Counted from the stretch's first letter, positions 19,701 to 26,742 are shown. The stretch: DNA of 45,396 bases from Bacteroidales bacterium (GCA_017544265.1 JAFYEM010000005.1:1-45396); one strand, 5' to 3'. Notes: generated from the letters alone by a model not told the origin. Numbers and translations: made by a program.

Positions 19701-20505
19701 TCTCACCTTCAGCAATCTCTGCGCCCCAGGAAGTGAACCAAACGTCCATGCTGGTGCCGGAAAGCGGAGTGGCATAGAGAACCTCAATTGAGTTATCGGT
19801 GCCGTAAACCTCAAGTCCTTCACCGGCGGTAAGGTTGAAATGACGGCCACCGGCAAGTTGCTTGCCTTCGGCGGTAATCTTGACCTTATTGATTTCAACA
19901 CTTGAAGCGAAGTTCTTCAGGGTGATCTTGTTGAGAGCGGTCCCTCTGAGGAAAGAAGCTTCCCAATCGGTCTGCACAGTGGCGAAGGTCTCTGGCTTTG
20001 CTACCATAATGTATGCGGCGGGGTCGTAGGAAGAAGCCGTTGCATTCTGGATGGCAGGAAGGTTTACCTTGTAGTTGGCTGCGTTGGTGTTGCTGCTGGC
20101 TACAGCAGCAGATGCAGGGTAGAGACCCTGATACTTATACTCACTTGCCGTTTCAGGAGTCACGCTGAACTCGAACAGAGCCTCGGGATCGCCGTCGAAA
20201 AGATCGGCCGATGCATCGGTGCTGGTTGCGAAAGTAGGTTTCTCACCTGCGGTAAGGGCAAGTATCATATACTCATCGGTTCCCCAGAGAATGGAGTTGG
20301 CCGTTCCCTGATAAGTATCGATGTAGGTCTTGAGTTCAGGTTCCTCACCTTTGATTTCATCTGCAGTGGCATGGACCCTGATCGTTATAGCATTCTCGTT
20401 GGGAGCCTGCTCTTTGTCGTTGATGTTCTCGAGTTCCCTGGAGCAGGAAACAACTGTAAGGGCAGCAACTGCTGCACCGGCTAAAAATTTAAGAGTTTTC
20501 TTCAT
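16747..20505 (-). CDS. Giant modular lipoprotein (fimbrillin-like, chitobiase-type and BACON domains)
   Basis: A 1252-residue lipoprotein with lipobox VVSC (Cys21). Rough layout: fimbrillin-like 35-310; a lectin-like beta domain 318-455; a chitobiase C-terminal-like module 462-535 (ATIYYTTDGSVPTTSS); a beta-sandwich 540-676; a second chitobiase-type module 685-755; an InlB-type repeat 757-826; an OB-fold-like domain 830-998 of the kind seen in secreted nucleases; a BACON-like domain 1005-1093; a GSGGSNPEP linker; and a final beta-sandwich to 1252. It ends at a TGA after which the same frame runs on into linker and nuclease. The 50-residue ORF upstream and a TAAATTTG promoter drive it. Confidence 0.8.
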   Translation of the reverse strand: MKKTLKFLAGAAVAALTVVSCSRELENINDKEQAPNENAITIRVHATADEIKGEEPELKTYIDTYQGTANSILWGTDEYMILALTAGEKPTFATSTDASADLFDGDPEALFEFSVTPETASEYKYQGLYPASAAVASSNTNAANYKVNLPAIQNATASSYDPAAYIMVAKPETFATVQTDWEASFLRGTALNKITLKNFASSVEINKVKITAEGKQLAGGRHFNLTAGEGLEVYGTDNSIEVLYATPLSGTSMDVWFTSWGAEIAEGEKLTVVAYTTDNKSYTKEITVPVGRSIKFQEGWLNNTGVNMSGISPEDVTSLDGDYVILAQNSGNYYALKGEASGTRIASVDYSGSTSSYSGDASLVWTIATSGSGYTIKNGSNFIGWTSGNSADLVDENSYDATKCLMGIDDNGDGTYKIYVAADATRILARNTSNAYFAFYTGSGYNAIVLVPATAMEQVAIPTFSPAAGEVASGTEVSISCATSGATIYYTTDGSVPTTSSTQGNSVTITATTTIKAIAVKEGMANSEVATAQYTITGVTDYSVIETSNVTLTAGTNGSSATVNSEDAIKVGTSSKGGSMSVTVPAGTTKLHLHAAAWNGVKGLSLNISGATVSPDSIALTADSGISGNSPFALAGNPEDFYFVLELSDISADTDITFTSSIAKRFVVWGVNAEAGTPATPKVATPTISISGSDVSIACSTDGAAIYYTLDGSTPSTSSTAYLSSVSISGSQQKTIKAFATKSSYDDSEVAEETYYAINVNSTTNGTVTAIPYAAEGEEISLNVTPDSDYALDQLSVVDGSDNEVTVTNNKFTMPASPVTVSATFALIPVTTIADVLAGGAGTYEVPDVLVYAVKGSALIIGDATGKMYAYKSSHGLSAGDVRTVSGSTTVYNDVYEFNAPTFSGSGTATVNHGTAVEIDSQASAIQSAFANPSTAVYVHAIGSQSGRNITTTGNTALYLSAAENATDGKDVEIYGYVYAYSTSHSNFDILVTSIEEYVDPNAKSITALKSSITGVSADGVTNASESGVYSLTNASDSDVTVTPDGTIVTSASVSGGTLTYSVAANTGSARSGSVTLAVSGGNSITISISQLAGSGGSNPEPVVLIIDGSQLTSTATTGTTTKTYDGVSVTFSDGAKSQSSSGDNKFTSSAILIGKNGKNIHATVPGIITKFEIYANKGASAKVSVGVNFSSSAISSYNANAANTYTETLSTLDHVYDCSSSLPSNANSFWYQVTNANNSQVEFRITYTPSN

Positions 20506-20516
20506 GGCGCAGTAGT

Positions 20517-20669
20517 TTAAAAATCACCATTTTCATTAGTGTCAGTGTCATCATAATGGCCGGCACCTCCCGTATGGTAGCCATCAGGATTACTCAGAAT
20601 ACTCCCCTCGAATCGTACCACGAGGGACTCGCAGCTGGGCTGCTGATAAATGAGCTTAGTTTTTGTCAT
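20517..20669 (-). CDS. Small ORF (50 aa) preceding the giant lipoprotein
   Basis: ATG 20669 to TAA 20517, 50 residues, ending 11 bases before the lipoprotein start. It begins MTKTKLIYQQPS and has no signal peptide. Its first half carries Y-x2-P-x6-V-R-x-EG-x2-L, the same spacing as the 49-residue ORF at 44228-44377, which also precedes a fimbrillin-like lipoprotein. The second half is rich in Asp, Asn and Gly and ends GDF. Similar tiny genes are common next to lipoprotein genes in Bacteroidales, but no function is known to me. Confidence 0.7.
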   Translation of the reverse strand: MTKTKLIYQQPSCESLVVRFEGSILSNPDGYHTGGAGHYDDTDTNENGDF

Positions 20670-20735
20670 AATGTATTGAATTTAAATTAAATAACACTCA
20701 ACCAACTAATGGAAAAAAGCTACGTCAGCCGGCTC

Positions 20736-20758
20736 TTAAGGGCTAGAACAGCCCTTAA
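20736..20758 (-). promoter_or_regulatory. Leader hairpin upstream of the small ORF
   Basis: TTAAGGGCT (20736-20744) pairs perfectly with AGCCCTTAA (20750-20758) around a 5-base loop. In the minus-strand mRNA it lies about 65 bases before the small ORF, and a T6 run follows about 19 bases after the stem. An attenuator is possible but the T run is not directly adjacent. Confidence 0.4.
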
Positions 20759-20797
20759 AATCACTACTAACTACGCATAATATTCCCATTCAGCCGG

Positions 20798-20805
20798 CAA
20801 ATTTA
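20798..20805 (-). promoter_or_regulatory. Promoter -7 box of the lipoprotein-nuclease-protease cluster
   Basis: TAAATTTG on the minus strand, preceded by TTG with a 20-base spacer (Bacteroidota -33/-7 layout). The leader to the small ORF is about 125 bases. Confidence 0.65.
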
Positions 20806-21000
20806 GGCATTACTTTCTTCTTATACAAGATTTATCGACAATCTTTTCAATAAATTATCAACAACTTTTCAACAGTCAAACATAACCCTCGGATTATCAG
20901 ATAATACCCTTTTATATATAGTGCGATATTTGGGACAAATTGTTAGTTTTCTTTTCAACGAAAATTGTGGATTTTTGACATGGGGCTCTGGAGAATGCTG

Positions 21001-21017
21001 GGAGGTATTTCGTGACA
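21001..21017. repeat. 17-base exact repeat shared with 2457-2473
   Basis: GGAGGTATTTCGTGACA occurs here and at 2457-2473. At the first site it includes the right arm of an inverted repeat; here no left arm is seen. Confidence 0.6.
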
Positions 21018-21129
21018 TGTGGCACCGCAGCCGCGCGGTAGCGATGCGCGGCAACTACGGCCAGGACGCTCCGCCGAGCTCGGTGAAGCGGCTCGCTCCG
21101 CGCCTGCCCGTTGCCGTCAACAACGGCGG

Positions 21130-21183
21130 CGGTGACGTTCCGGGGGGCATAGACCCCCTGAACAGCCCCACGGGGCGTCACCG
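21130..21183. repeat. Variable-arm GC-rich repeat, copy 1
   Basis: Outer arms CGGTGACG (21130-21137) and CGTCACCG (21176-21183) pair perfectly. The 38-base core between them folds as two side hairpins, GGGGG-catagaCCCCC type and CCCC-a-GGGG type. The core differs by one base from copy 2, but the arms are different and still self-complementary. Confidence 0.8.
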
Positions 21184-21203
21184 GCGCGGGGAACGACGGC
21201 AGT

Positions 21204-21257
21204 TGGCAGGGTTCCGGGGGGCATAGACCCCCTGAAAAGCCCCACGGGGCCCTGCCA
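21204..21257. repeat. Variable-arm GC-rich repeat, copy 2
   Basis: Arms TGGCAGGG (21204-21211) and CCCTGCCA (21250-21257) around a core 37/38 identical to copy 1. The tandem pair lies beyond the tRNA-Gly terminator. Confidence 0.8.
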
Positions 21258-21306
21258 GATGACGGCGGGCGGTGGAGGGAAACCTCCCGTCGAAATGACA
21301 GAAAAT

Positions 21307-21352
21307 CCCCGGTCTGGAGCCGGGGCGCAGGGGCCGGGGATGAAGACCGGGG
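21307..21352 (-). terminator. Terminator of tRNA-Gly
   Basis: On the minus strand CCCCGGTCT (21352-21344) pairs with AGACCGGGG (21315-21307), followed by ATTTTC. It begins six bases past the tRNA 3' end, as expected for a single-tRNA transcription unit. Confidence 0.65.
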
Positions 21353-21357
21353 AAGGG

Positions 21358-21430
21358 AGCGGAACGCGAGGTTCGAACTCGTGACCTGCGGCTTGGGAAG
21401 CCGCCGCTCTACCAACTGAGCTAGTTCCGC
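21358..21430 (-). tRNA. tRNA-Gly (anticodon CCC)
   Basis: A 73-base cloverleaf. The acceptor stem is GCGGAAC (21430-21424) with GTTCCGC (21365-21359); the discriminator is U. The D arm is GCTC..GAGC. The anticodon stem GCGGC/GCCGC holds the loop TTCCCAA, so the anticodon is CCC (21397-21395) reading GGG. The T arm is CGAG-TTCGAAC-CTCG-like. CCA is not encoded. It has its own promoter and terminator. Confidence 0.95.
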
Positions 21431-21494
21431 GTTTTGCCTGAGAATCGAACTCTGCCGGAGCCTGATGCCCGCAGCTCGGATTCGGGGCGGACTG

Positions 21495-21502
21495 CAAATA
21501 TA
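21495..21502 (-). promoter_or_regulatory. Promoter -7 box of tRNA-Gly
   Basis: TATATTTG on the minus strand, with TTTG 19 bases upstream of it (inside the end of the amidase gene). This is a full Bacteroidota promoter match. The predicted 5' leader is about 55 bases. Confidence 0.7.
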
Positions 21503-21512
21503 GGAAAAAAAA

Positions 21513-24425
21513 TTATTTCGACAAAAATTTGAGCGTTTCATCCACCACCTTTCCGAGGGCAGAAGGATTATCCACAATCTCCAGCGGGAAGCCGAAGGAA
21601 ACCGCCTTGCCGGAGCAACCCACCGAGGCCGGAATTCCAGTGTCGCGATAACGCATCAGAACAGTGGACCCGGGGCCGGAAGGAGAAAGCCCGTCAGGAT
21701 GCTCGACTCTATAGAAATTCCGGTTCCATTCATTATTATAATGCAGCCGTAAAGAAGGAGAGAACACCCCGCAGCCGGAAACATCCCCCTTGCGGCTGCC
21801 GAAACCAGTCAGAGTCTTGTATCCGAACACCTCCGTAAGGAAAGGGACATCCTCAGGAGTGATGTCCGAAGCGATATAGGCACCTGAAATTATCAACTTG
21901 CCGCCGGCAGATGAATAGGCCCTGAGCAAATCCTTCAGGGAAGGAGAAAAAACCGCGAAGCGCTCGGGACCGCCGGGAAGAGAGCAGCGGCGCTGCTTGC
22001 CACAGATTATGTCCATCACGGAACAGGCCGAAAGGCTCATTTCCCCAAGCGCACCGACAGAAGATGAACAGAAAGCATACCCGGCATCGAAAATCGCCTT
22101 TCCATGGACGTATGGATAGTCAAAGGTATTGCCTCCGATGACGCTGCCCGCCATATCCGGATAGGAACCGCCGAAGCCGGGATCAGAATTCGAAGTCCAC
22201 TCGGCAGAACGGTCGAACTGATACTGTTCCCCGCAGTAGGAAATATCCCTGATCCACGGCACCCCGCTGTCCATATTGTCCATAAAGCCGGCATAACTGC
22301 CGGTGTCTATGACCTGAGGCCCGCTGACCCTGGTAAAATTATTGACAACCATAACCGTCCCCTTCGTACGCGAAGGAACTCCCGCGCTCAGCGTTTCAGA
22401 AGGGAAACTCACGCCCCCGTCATTGCAGGCAAGAATTCTGAAACTGTAAATATGCCCTTTGTCTATAGGAACGTTGACACTGTAACGTCCGGACGCTGAA
22501 CGCTTGACTCCCGAGACCGGCTGATCGTCAAAGCCCCTGCCGTCCAGCCGCGTCTGAATCCGGAACGAATGGGCAGCAGCAGTCGGTTCGAGCGAATCCT
22601 CCGGACTCACCCAACTCAGATTCACACTCTTTCCGTCGGGCGAAAGCTCAGCCGCGAAACTCTCCACGGGAAGCGGAGCCACGGCATATTTGACGCCATA
22701 GCGGGCACTCAGATACTTCAGCACACCCTTATAGACAGACCTCGAAGCAGCGAACTGGAAAGAAGGGTCCAGGCCGTACTGCATGTCGGAGAAATTCTGA
22801 TGCGAAAGCAGTTCCAGCAGCAGCGCAGGCACGGAAGTAGTGCGCGATTCACTGTAAGAACGGTCCCAGGTACCTCTGCGGGCCCAGTCGGGATTGAACT
22901 GCGAGCGGATATCATCCACGATCTGGCTCTGTACCATATCCACAAGCGTCCTCGACGTAAGCCGGGACTCGCCGGAGGGCAGTTCCTCCTTGTTGTCGCA
23001 TTTGGAAGTATAGATGACGAGAGTGCCCACGGTCGTGGAATCAGGAGTCACCCCGGCATCGCTGTGGAAAGCAATACTCATGTCTATGGGGACCTTCAGC
23101 CCGGGCGCCTTCGGATTGACGGAAGAGCCGCCGCTCAGACGGGAAGTCCAGGCGCCGCGCCCGGCATAGTCGCGCGTATAGTCATTGTCCCAATCGTTAA
23201 AAAGCGACGCGGGAGTGCCGGAAAAGAGCATGGAATACATGGCTCCTTCCGCAAAGCACGGCAGTCCGGATGTGCCGCCGCCACGGTCTATCTTACCCAT
23301 TCCCCCGCCTATGCGCACCGCATCAGCAGTAATGGAGGAACCCGCAGCGACCCAGTGGCCGGAAGGAATCTGGTTGTCCAGGACCACCTCCGAGGAAGAG
23401 TCCATGTCGAAAGTCCCGAGATATATCCACATTCCGCCGCCCATCTTCTGGTTGACTATAAATTCGGTTTCACCACCAAGGTGGCGGACAGTATAACGCA
23501 CGGCCGGGGAACTGTCCGCAAGAGTCTTATAGGAAATATAGACAGCATACTCGCCGCGGGGCAGTCCGGAAGCGCTCCAGATTGCAGTCGCAGAAACCTT
23601 GTCACGCTCGGCCGAAGCAAGCCTGACAGTGCCCATCGAAAAAGGATTCTCATCGGCAGTATAGACTTCTTTCTTGTCCGCAAAACCAGCACCGGCATCC
23701 TTCCACGCCCCTTTTTCAGTGTATTTACCAAGCAGCCGGACACCCTCGGGGCGCTCCTCGAACGCCGGGTCGTTGTCCGCTATCAGCTCAACGCTGTTGA
23801 CATCCCTCTCACGAGGAGTGAACACATAGGCCCCCGCATTTTCCAGCATCGGGATAAGGTAGTTCAGGACATAGCTCTGGGTATAGACATCCTCCAGGGT
23901 GCGGAAGATAGGCCCCCTCTGCCAGCGCCACAGTTCCCCGTCGAAATAACGGCCGTGGCTCTGCCAGACGGCCAGCTGACGTCCGGCGAGCCCCCGCTTG
24001 GGAAGATGCGCTCCGACCCGGGTAACAATCGCACGGCGCTTCGGAGCCTCAACCCGGAAATCGAATGCTGCAGGATTACCGTTTCTCCCGCGTTCAGGCA
24101 CCGCCAGGGTGGAGACATCGGTCTTGCCGCCGAAAATGATACCGAGAGTATATCCCTTGGGAATAAGTTCCTCCATGTAATCGCGCAGCGATTCGAGACT
24201 CTCTTTCCTCCAGGGATAGTCAGACAGGTCCTGGGAAAAATAAAAATCCAGTTCGGTATCCCTCTTGAGGACCTTCTGGAGAGACAGGGCAGTCTTTACG
24301 GTGGTCTCCCTCTTGAGACGTTCCCTTAAAGTATCCACCTGCACCCGGAAGTCGGAAGCCTTCTGGGCGGAGGCAAGGGACGAAAGCGACAGCGCAAATG
24401 CGAATAAAAACAGCCTCAACCTCAT
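21513..24425 (-). CDS. Secreted amidase-fold protein with inserted golvesin-like domain
   Basis: A 970-residue protein with signal peptide 1-20. The catalytic fold matches N-acetylmuramoyl-L-alanine amidases (Amidase_3): WQSHGRYF (H157), TLEDVYTQ (E179), IAFHSDAG (H454) and PALLLELLSHQN (E538) supply the metal ligands and the catalytic Glu. A golvesin C-terminal-like beta-sandwich (about 255-378, AIWSASGLPRGEYAVYISY) is inserted between E179 and H454. A fibronectin-like domain (about 585-690) and a C-terminal alpha/beta domain (about 695-970) follow. Such proteins are often labelled xanthan lyase in databases; cleavage of a wall glycan-peptide bond is more consistent with the motifs. Last gene after ABC exporter and vanZ-like, overlapping by ATGA. 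Confidence 0.82.
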   Translation of the reverse strand: MRLRLFLFAFALSLSSLASAQKASDFRVQVDTLRERLKRETTVKTALSLQKVLKRDTELDFYFSQDLSDYPWRKESLESLRDYMEELIPKGYTLGIIFGGKTDVSTLAVPERGRNGNPAAFDFRVEAPKRRAIVTRVGAHLPKRGLAGRQLAVWQSHGRYFDGELWRWQRGPIFRTLEDVYTQSYVLNYLIPMLENAGAYVFTPRERDVNSVELIADNDPAFEERPEGVRLLGKYTEKGAWKDAGAGFADKKEVYTADENPFSMGTVRLASAERDKVSATAIWSASGLPRGEYAVYISYKTLADSSPAVRYTVRHLGGETEFIVNQKMGGGMWIYLGTFDMDSSSEVVLDNQIPSGHWVAAGSSITADAVRIGGGMGKIDRGGGTSGLPCFAEGAMYSMLFSGTPASLFNDWDNDYTRDYAGRGAWTSRLSGGSSVNPKAPGLKVPIDMSIAFHSDAGVTPDSTTVGTLVIYTSKCDNKEELPSGESRLTSRTLVDMVQSQIVDDIRSQFNPDWARRGTWDRSYSESRTTSVPALLLELLSHQNFSDMQYGLDPSFQFAASRSVYKGVLKYLSARYGVKYAVAPLPVESFAAELSPDGKSVNLSWVSPEDSLEPTAAAHSFRIQTRLDGRGFDDQPVSGVKRSASGRYSVNVPIDKGHIYSFRILACNDGGVSFPSETLSAGVPSRTKGTVMVVNNFTRVSGPQVIDTGSYAGFMDNMDSGVPWIRDISYCGEQYQFDRSAEWTSNSDPGFGGSYPDMAGSVIGGNTFDYPYVHGKAIFDAGYAFCSSSVGALGEMSLSACSVMDIICGKQRRCSLPGGPERFAVFSPSLKDLLRAYSSAGGKLIISGAYIASDITPEDVPFLTEVFGYKTLTGFGSRKGDVSGCGVFSPSLRLHYNNEWNRNFYRVEHPDGLSPSGPGSTVLMRYRDTGIPASVGCSGKAVSFGFPLEIVDNPSALGKVVDETLKFLSK

Positions 24426-24817
24426 CTGGAACGCGTTTTATTATGGACCAAAACTGCAACCAGCGTACTGAGGACCGCCCCGACGGAATCCGCCGCCAGG
24501 TCCAAAGGTTCACCCTGCCGCCAGGGAAGGAAATACTGCGCTATCTCAGAGCCCGCGGCTACCGCCATGGCTGCGGAAAAAGCAAAAACCAGCAGCCATG
24601 CCACCTTCTTCTCCGACATGTCCCTGCGGTAGAATGTAAGATATGTCAAAACCACCGAGGGGGAAAAAATGAGGAAATGGACAAGTTTGTCCATGGATAT
24701 ACCCAGCACGTCCTTGGGAATATCAGGGGATGAAGAGAACTTTCCGAAAAGCAGCACCAGCACCGCACAGATATACAGCGCCCATACCACCCACGCTATG
24801 ACCCTGCCTTTTTTCAT
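24422..24817 (-). CDS. VanZ-like membrane protein
   Basis: A 131-residue protein with four hydrophobic segments and the VanZ-family pattern: MDKLVHFLIF in the second helix region and SEIAQYFLPWRQGEPLDLAADSVGAVLS near the end. VanZ-like proteins are linked with envelope processes and teicoplanin resistance in some bacteria; the activity here is unknown. It overlaps the ABC gene stop (TGATG) and the amidase start (ATGA), so all three are coupled. Confidence 0.85.
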   Translation of the reverse strand: MKKGRVIAWVVWALYICAVLVLLFGKFSSSPDIPKDVLGISMDKLVHFLIFSPSVVLTYLTFYRRDMSEKKVAWLLVFAFSAAMAVAAGSEIAQYFLPWRQGEPLDLAADSVGAVLSTLVAVLVHNKTRSR

Positions 24818-26667
24818 CAGAGAGCCTGCATGTCGTTTAGTTTCTTGTAGTATCCGCCAAGGGCAGTAAGCTGCTCGTGGCGCCCCCTCTCCACGATTTC
24901 GCCATCCTTCATGACTATGATTTCATCGGCATTCTTGATTGTCGAAAGCCGGTGGGCGATTGCAATGGTAGTGCGGGAAGTCATAAGACGGTCCAGGGCC
25001 TCCTGCACGCTGCGCTCAGATTCCGTGTCCAGCGAAGCAGTCGCCTCGTCCAGGATGAGGATAGGCGGGTTCTTAAGTATGGCGCGTGCGATAGACAGTC
25101 TCTGCCGCTGGCCGCCGGAAAGCTTTATTCCTCGGTCGCCGATATTGGTTTCGTAGCCTTCCTCCTTTTCCATGATGAACTCATGCGCGTTTGCGACCTT
25201 CGCGGCCGCGACAACATCCTCCATGGTCGCACCCTCGACACCGAAAGCGATATTATTGAATATGGTGTCGTTGAAAAGGATGGGATCCTGGTTCACATTC
25301 CCCATGAGGGAGCGCAGGCTATGGAGAGAAACGTCGCGTATATCGTGCCCGTCTATGGTAATGGAACCGCCGGTGACATCATAGAAACGCGGCAGCAGGT
25401 CCACGAGAGTGGATTTTCCTGCACCCGACTCCCCTACTATCGCTATGGTCTTTCCCTTCGGTATGTCGAACGAAATGTTCTTCAGTATCTGGCGGGAGCC
25501 GTCGTAGGTAAAGTCCACGCCATGAATGGAAATCTTGTCCGAGAAGCCGTCGAGCTTGACCGCATCCGCCTTTTCAGGAAGCGTATTCTCGGCCTTCAGA
25601 ATCTTGTTTATACGGTCCATGGACGCCAGTCCGCGGGGAATATTGTAGGTTGCCTTGGACAGTTCCTTGATAGGCGCGATTACCGAATAGAGGATAATCA
25701 TGAAGAAGATGAAAGTCGGCGCGTCTATGAACTTTCCGCCGAAAATACCCTTGCCGGTAATTATCATGGATCCGCCGAAGGCAAGCACTATCATAATCAT
25801 TACCGTACCCAGGAATTCACTCACCGGATGCGCCGATGCCTGGCGGGTGTTCACCCGGTTCACGCGGCGGCGGTACTGCTCGGTGACATCGGAAAACCGA
25901 TTGCCCATCTTGCGCTCCGCATTGAATGCTTTGATGATACGCAGGCCTCCGAGAGTCTCCTCGACCTGAGAAATAGTCGCGCCCCAGAGCTGCTGGGCCT
26001 GGCTGGAACTCTTCCGGAGAGTCTTTCCGATACGGCCCATCACCCACACGAAGGGAGGGACGAATACCACAGTGAAAAGAGTCAGTTCAGGACTGATGTA
26101 GAGCAGCGCAGAGAAGTAGAGTATAATCAGGATAGGGTCCTTGATGAGAATTTCTATGGAGGAGGTGATGGAACTCTCCACCTCGCCTACGTCTCCGGTC
26201 ATCCTGGACAGTATGTCGCCTTTCTTTTCTTCCGAGAAGAAGCCGAGAGGCAGTGACAGCAGCTTGTTGTACAGGCTCACGCGGATGTCGCGGACTATTC
26301 CGGTGCGGATCGGAATCATGATTGCGCTGGAACCGAAATAGCAGGAAGTCTTCAGCAGAGTCATCACTCCCAGCAGGCCGCACAGAAGCATAAGCGCATT
26401 TACGGCCCCGTGCTCCGCCATGAAAGAAGTCACGTACCAATAGACATTGTTGATGAGAATATCCTTGAATGCCATTCCCTCCGCGTGCCAGTCCATGAAA
26501 ACATACTCCGTACCTCCGATATTGAACAGTATGTTCAGCATCGGAATCACGAAGGAAAATGAAAATATGTTGAAGACGGCGGAGAATATGTTCAGGAATA
26601 TCGAACCGCCAAGGTATGGCAGGTACGGCGTAGCGTACCTTCTCATCATTTTTAGGAAATCTCTCAT
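24817..26667 (-). CDS. ABC transporter, fused permease and ATPase (MsbA-like)
   Basis: A 616-residue half-transporter. Six membrane helices occupy about 1-345. The nucleotide-binding domain follows, with Walker A GESGAGKST, Q-loop NVNQDP, signature KLSGGQRQRLS, Walker B PPILILDEATAS and the H-loop AHRLS. This is the exporter architecture of MsbA and lipid or multidrug exporters. It is first in an operon with vanZ-like and amidase genes, which suggests export of an envelope component, but the substrate is not readable. The promoter box lies six bases before the ATG. Confidence 0.95.
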   Translation of the reverse strand: MRDFLKMMRRYATPYLPYLGGSIFLNIFSAVFNIFSFSFVIPMLNILFNIGGTEYVFMDWHAEGMAFKDILINNVYWYVTSFMAEHGAVNALMLLCGLLGVMTLLKTSCYFGSSAIMIPIRTGIVRDIRVSLYNKLLSLPLGFFSEEKKGDILSRMTGDVGEVESSITSSIEILIKDPILIILYFSALLYISPELTLFTVVFVPPFVWVMGRIGKTLRKSSSQAQQLWGATISQVEETLGGLRIIKAFNAERKMGNRFSDVTEQYRRRVNRVNTRQASAHPVSEFLGTVMIMIVLAFGGSMIITGKGIFGGKFIDAPTFIFFMIILYSVIAPIKELSKATYNIPRGLASMDRINKILKAENTLPEKADAVKLDGFSDKISIHGVDFTYDGSRQILKNISFDIPKGKTIAIVGESGAGKSTLVDLLPRFYDVTGGSITIDGHDIRDVSLHSLRSLMGNVNQDPILFNDTIFNNIAFGVEGATMEDVVAAAKVANAHEFIMEKEEGYETNIGDRGIKLSGGQRQRLSIARAILKNPPILILDEATASLDTESERSVQEALDRLMTSRTTIAIAHRLSTIKNADEIIVMKDGEIVERGRHEQLTALGGYYKKLNDMQAL

Positions 26668-26673
26668 AACTTA

Positions 26674-26681
26674 CAAAGATA
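26674..26681 (-). promoter_or_regulatory. Promoter -7 box of the ABC transporter operon
   Basis: TATCTTTG on the minus strand with TTTG exactly 20 bases upstream, a textbook Bacteroidota promoter. The ATG follows after six bases (TAAGTT), so the transcript should be leaderless. Confidence 0.75.
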
Positions 26682-26742
26682 TATAATTACCTCCGAAAAA
26701 ACAAAATCATAGCGGTGCTTTGCAACTATGGATATTTTTGAC

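Larger units (their letters stand above)
20670..21357. other. Non-coding stretch between the secreted cluster and tRNA-Gly
   Basis: About 690 bases without a convincing gene. From left to right: the leader and promoter of the secreted cluster (to about 20830), an AT-rich segment (20830-20990), an exact 17-base repeat shared with the miaB upstream region (21001-21017), a GC-rich stem GCCGCGC/GCGCGGC (21030-21052), two copies of a GC-rich repeat (21130-21183 and 21204-21257), and the tRNA terminator (21307-21352). Open frames here have repeat-derived composition and are not credible genes. Confidence 0.6.

Noticed and set aside
20921-21226. 101-residue open frame on the plus strand
   Set aside because: Its second half is a translation of the GC-rich repeat and the first half has no family character.
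21436-21457. T-arm-like sequence (GAG-TTCGATT-CTC on the minus strand) upstream of tRNA-Gly
   Set aside because: No acceptor, D or anticodon arms could be fitted around it, so neither a second tRNA nor a clear tRNA remnant is supported.
22569-24329. 586-residue open frame on the plus strand
   Set aside because: It lies wholly opposite the amidase/golvesin gene, is Arg/His/Gly-rich, and has no recognisable domain; a GC-rich antisense shadow.
24877-26256. 459-residue open frame on the plus strand
   Set aside because: Antisense to the ABC transporter gene, whose motifs are complete; composition is that of a mirror frame.
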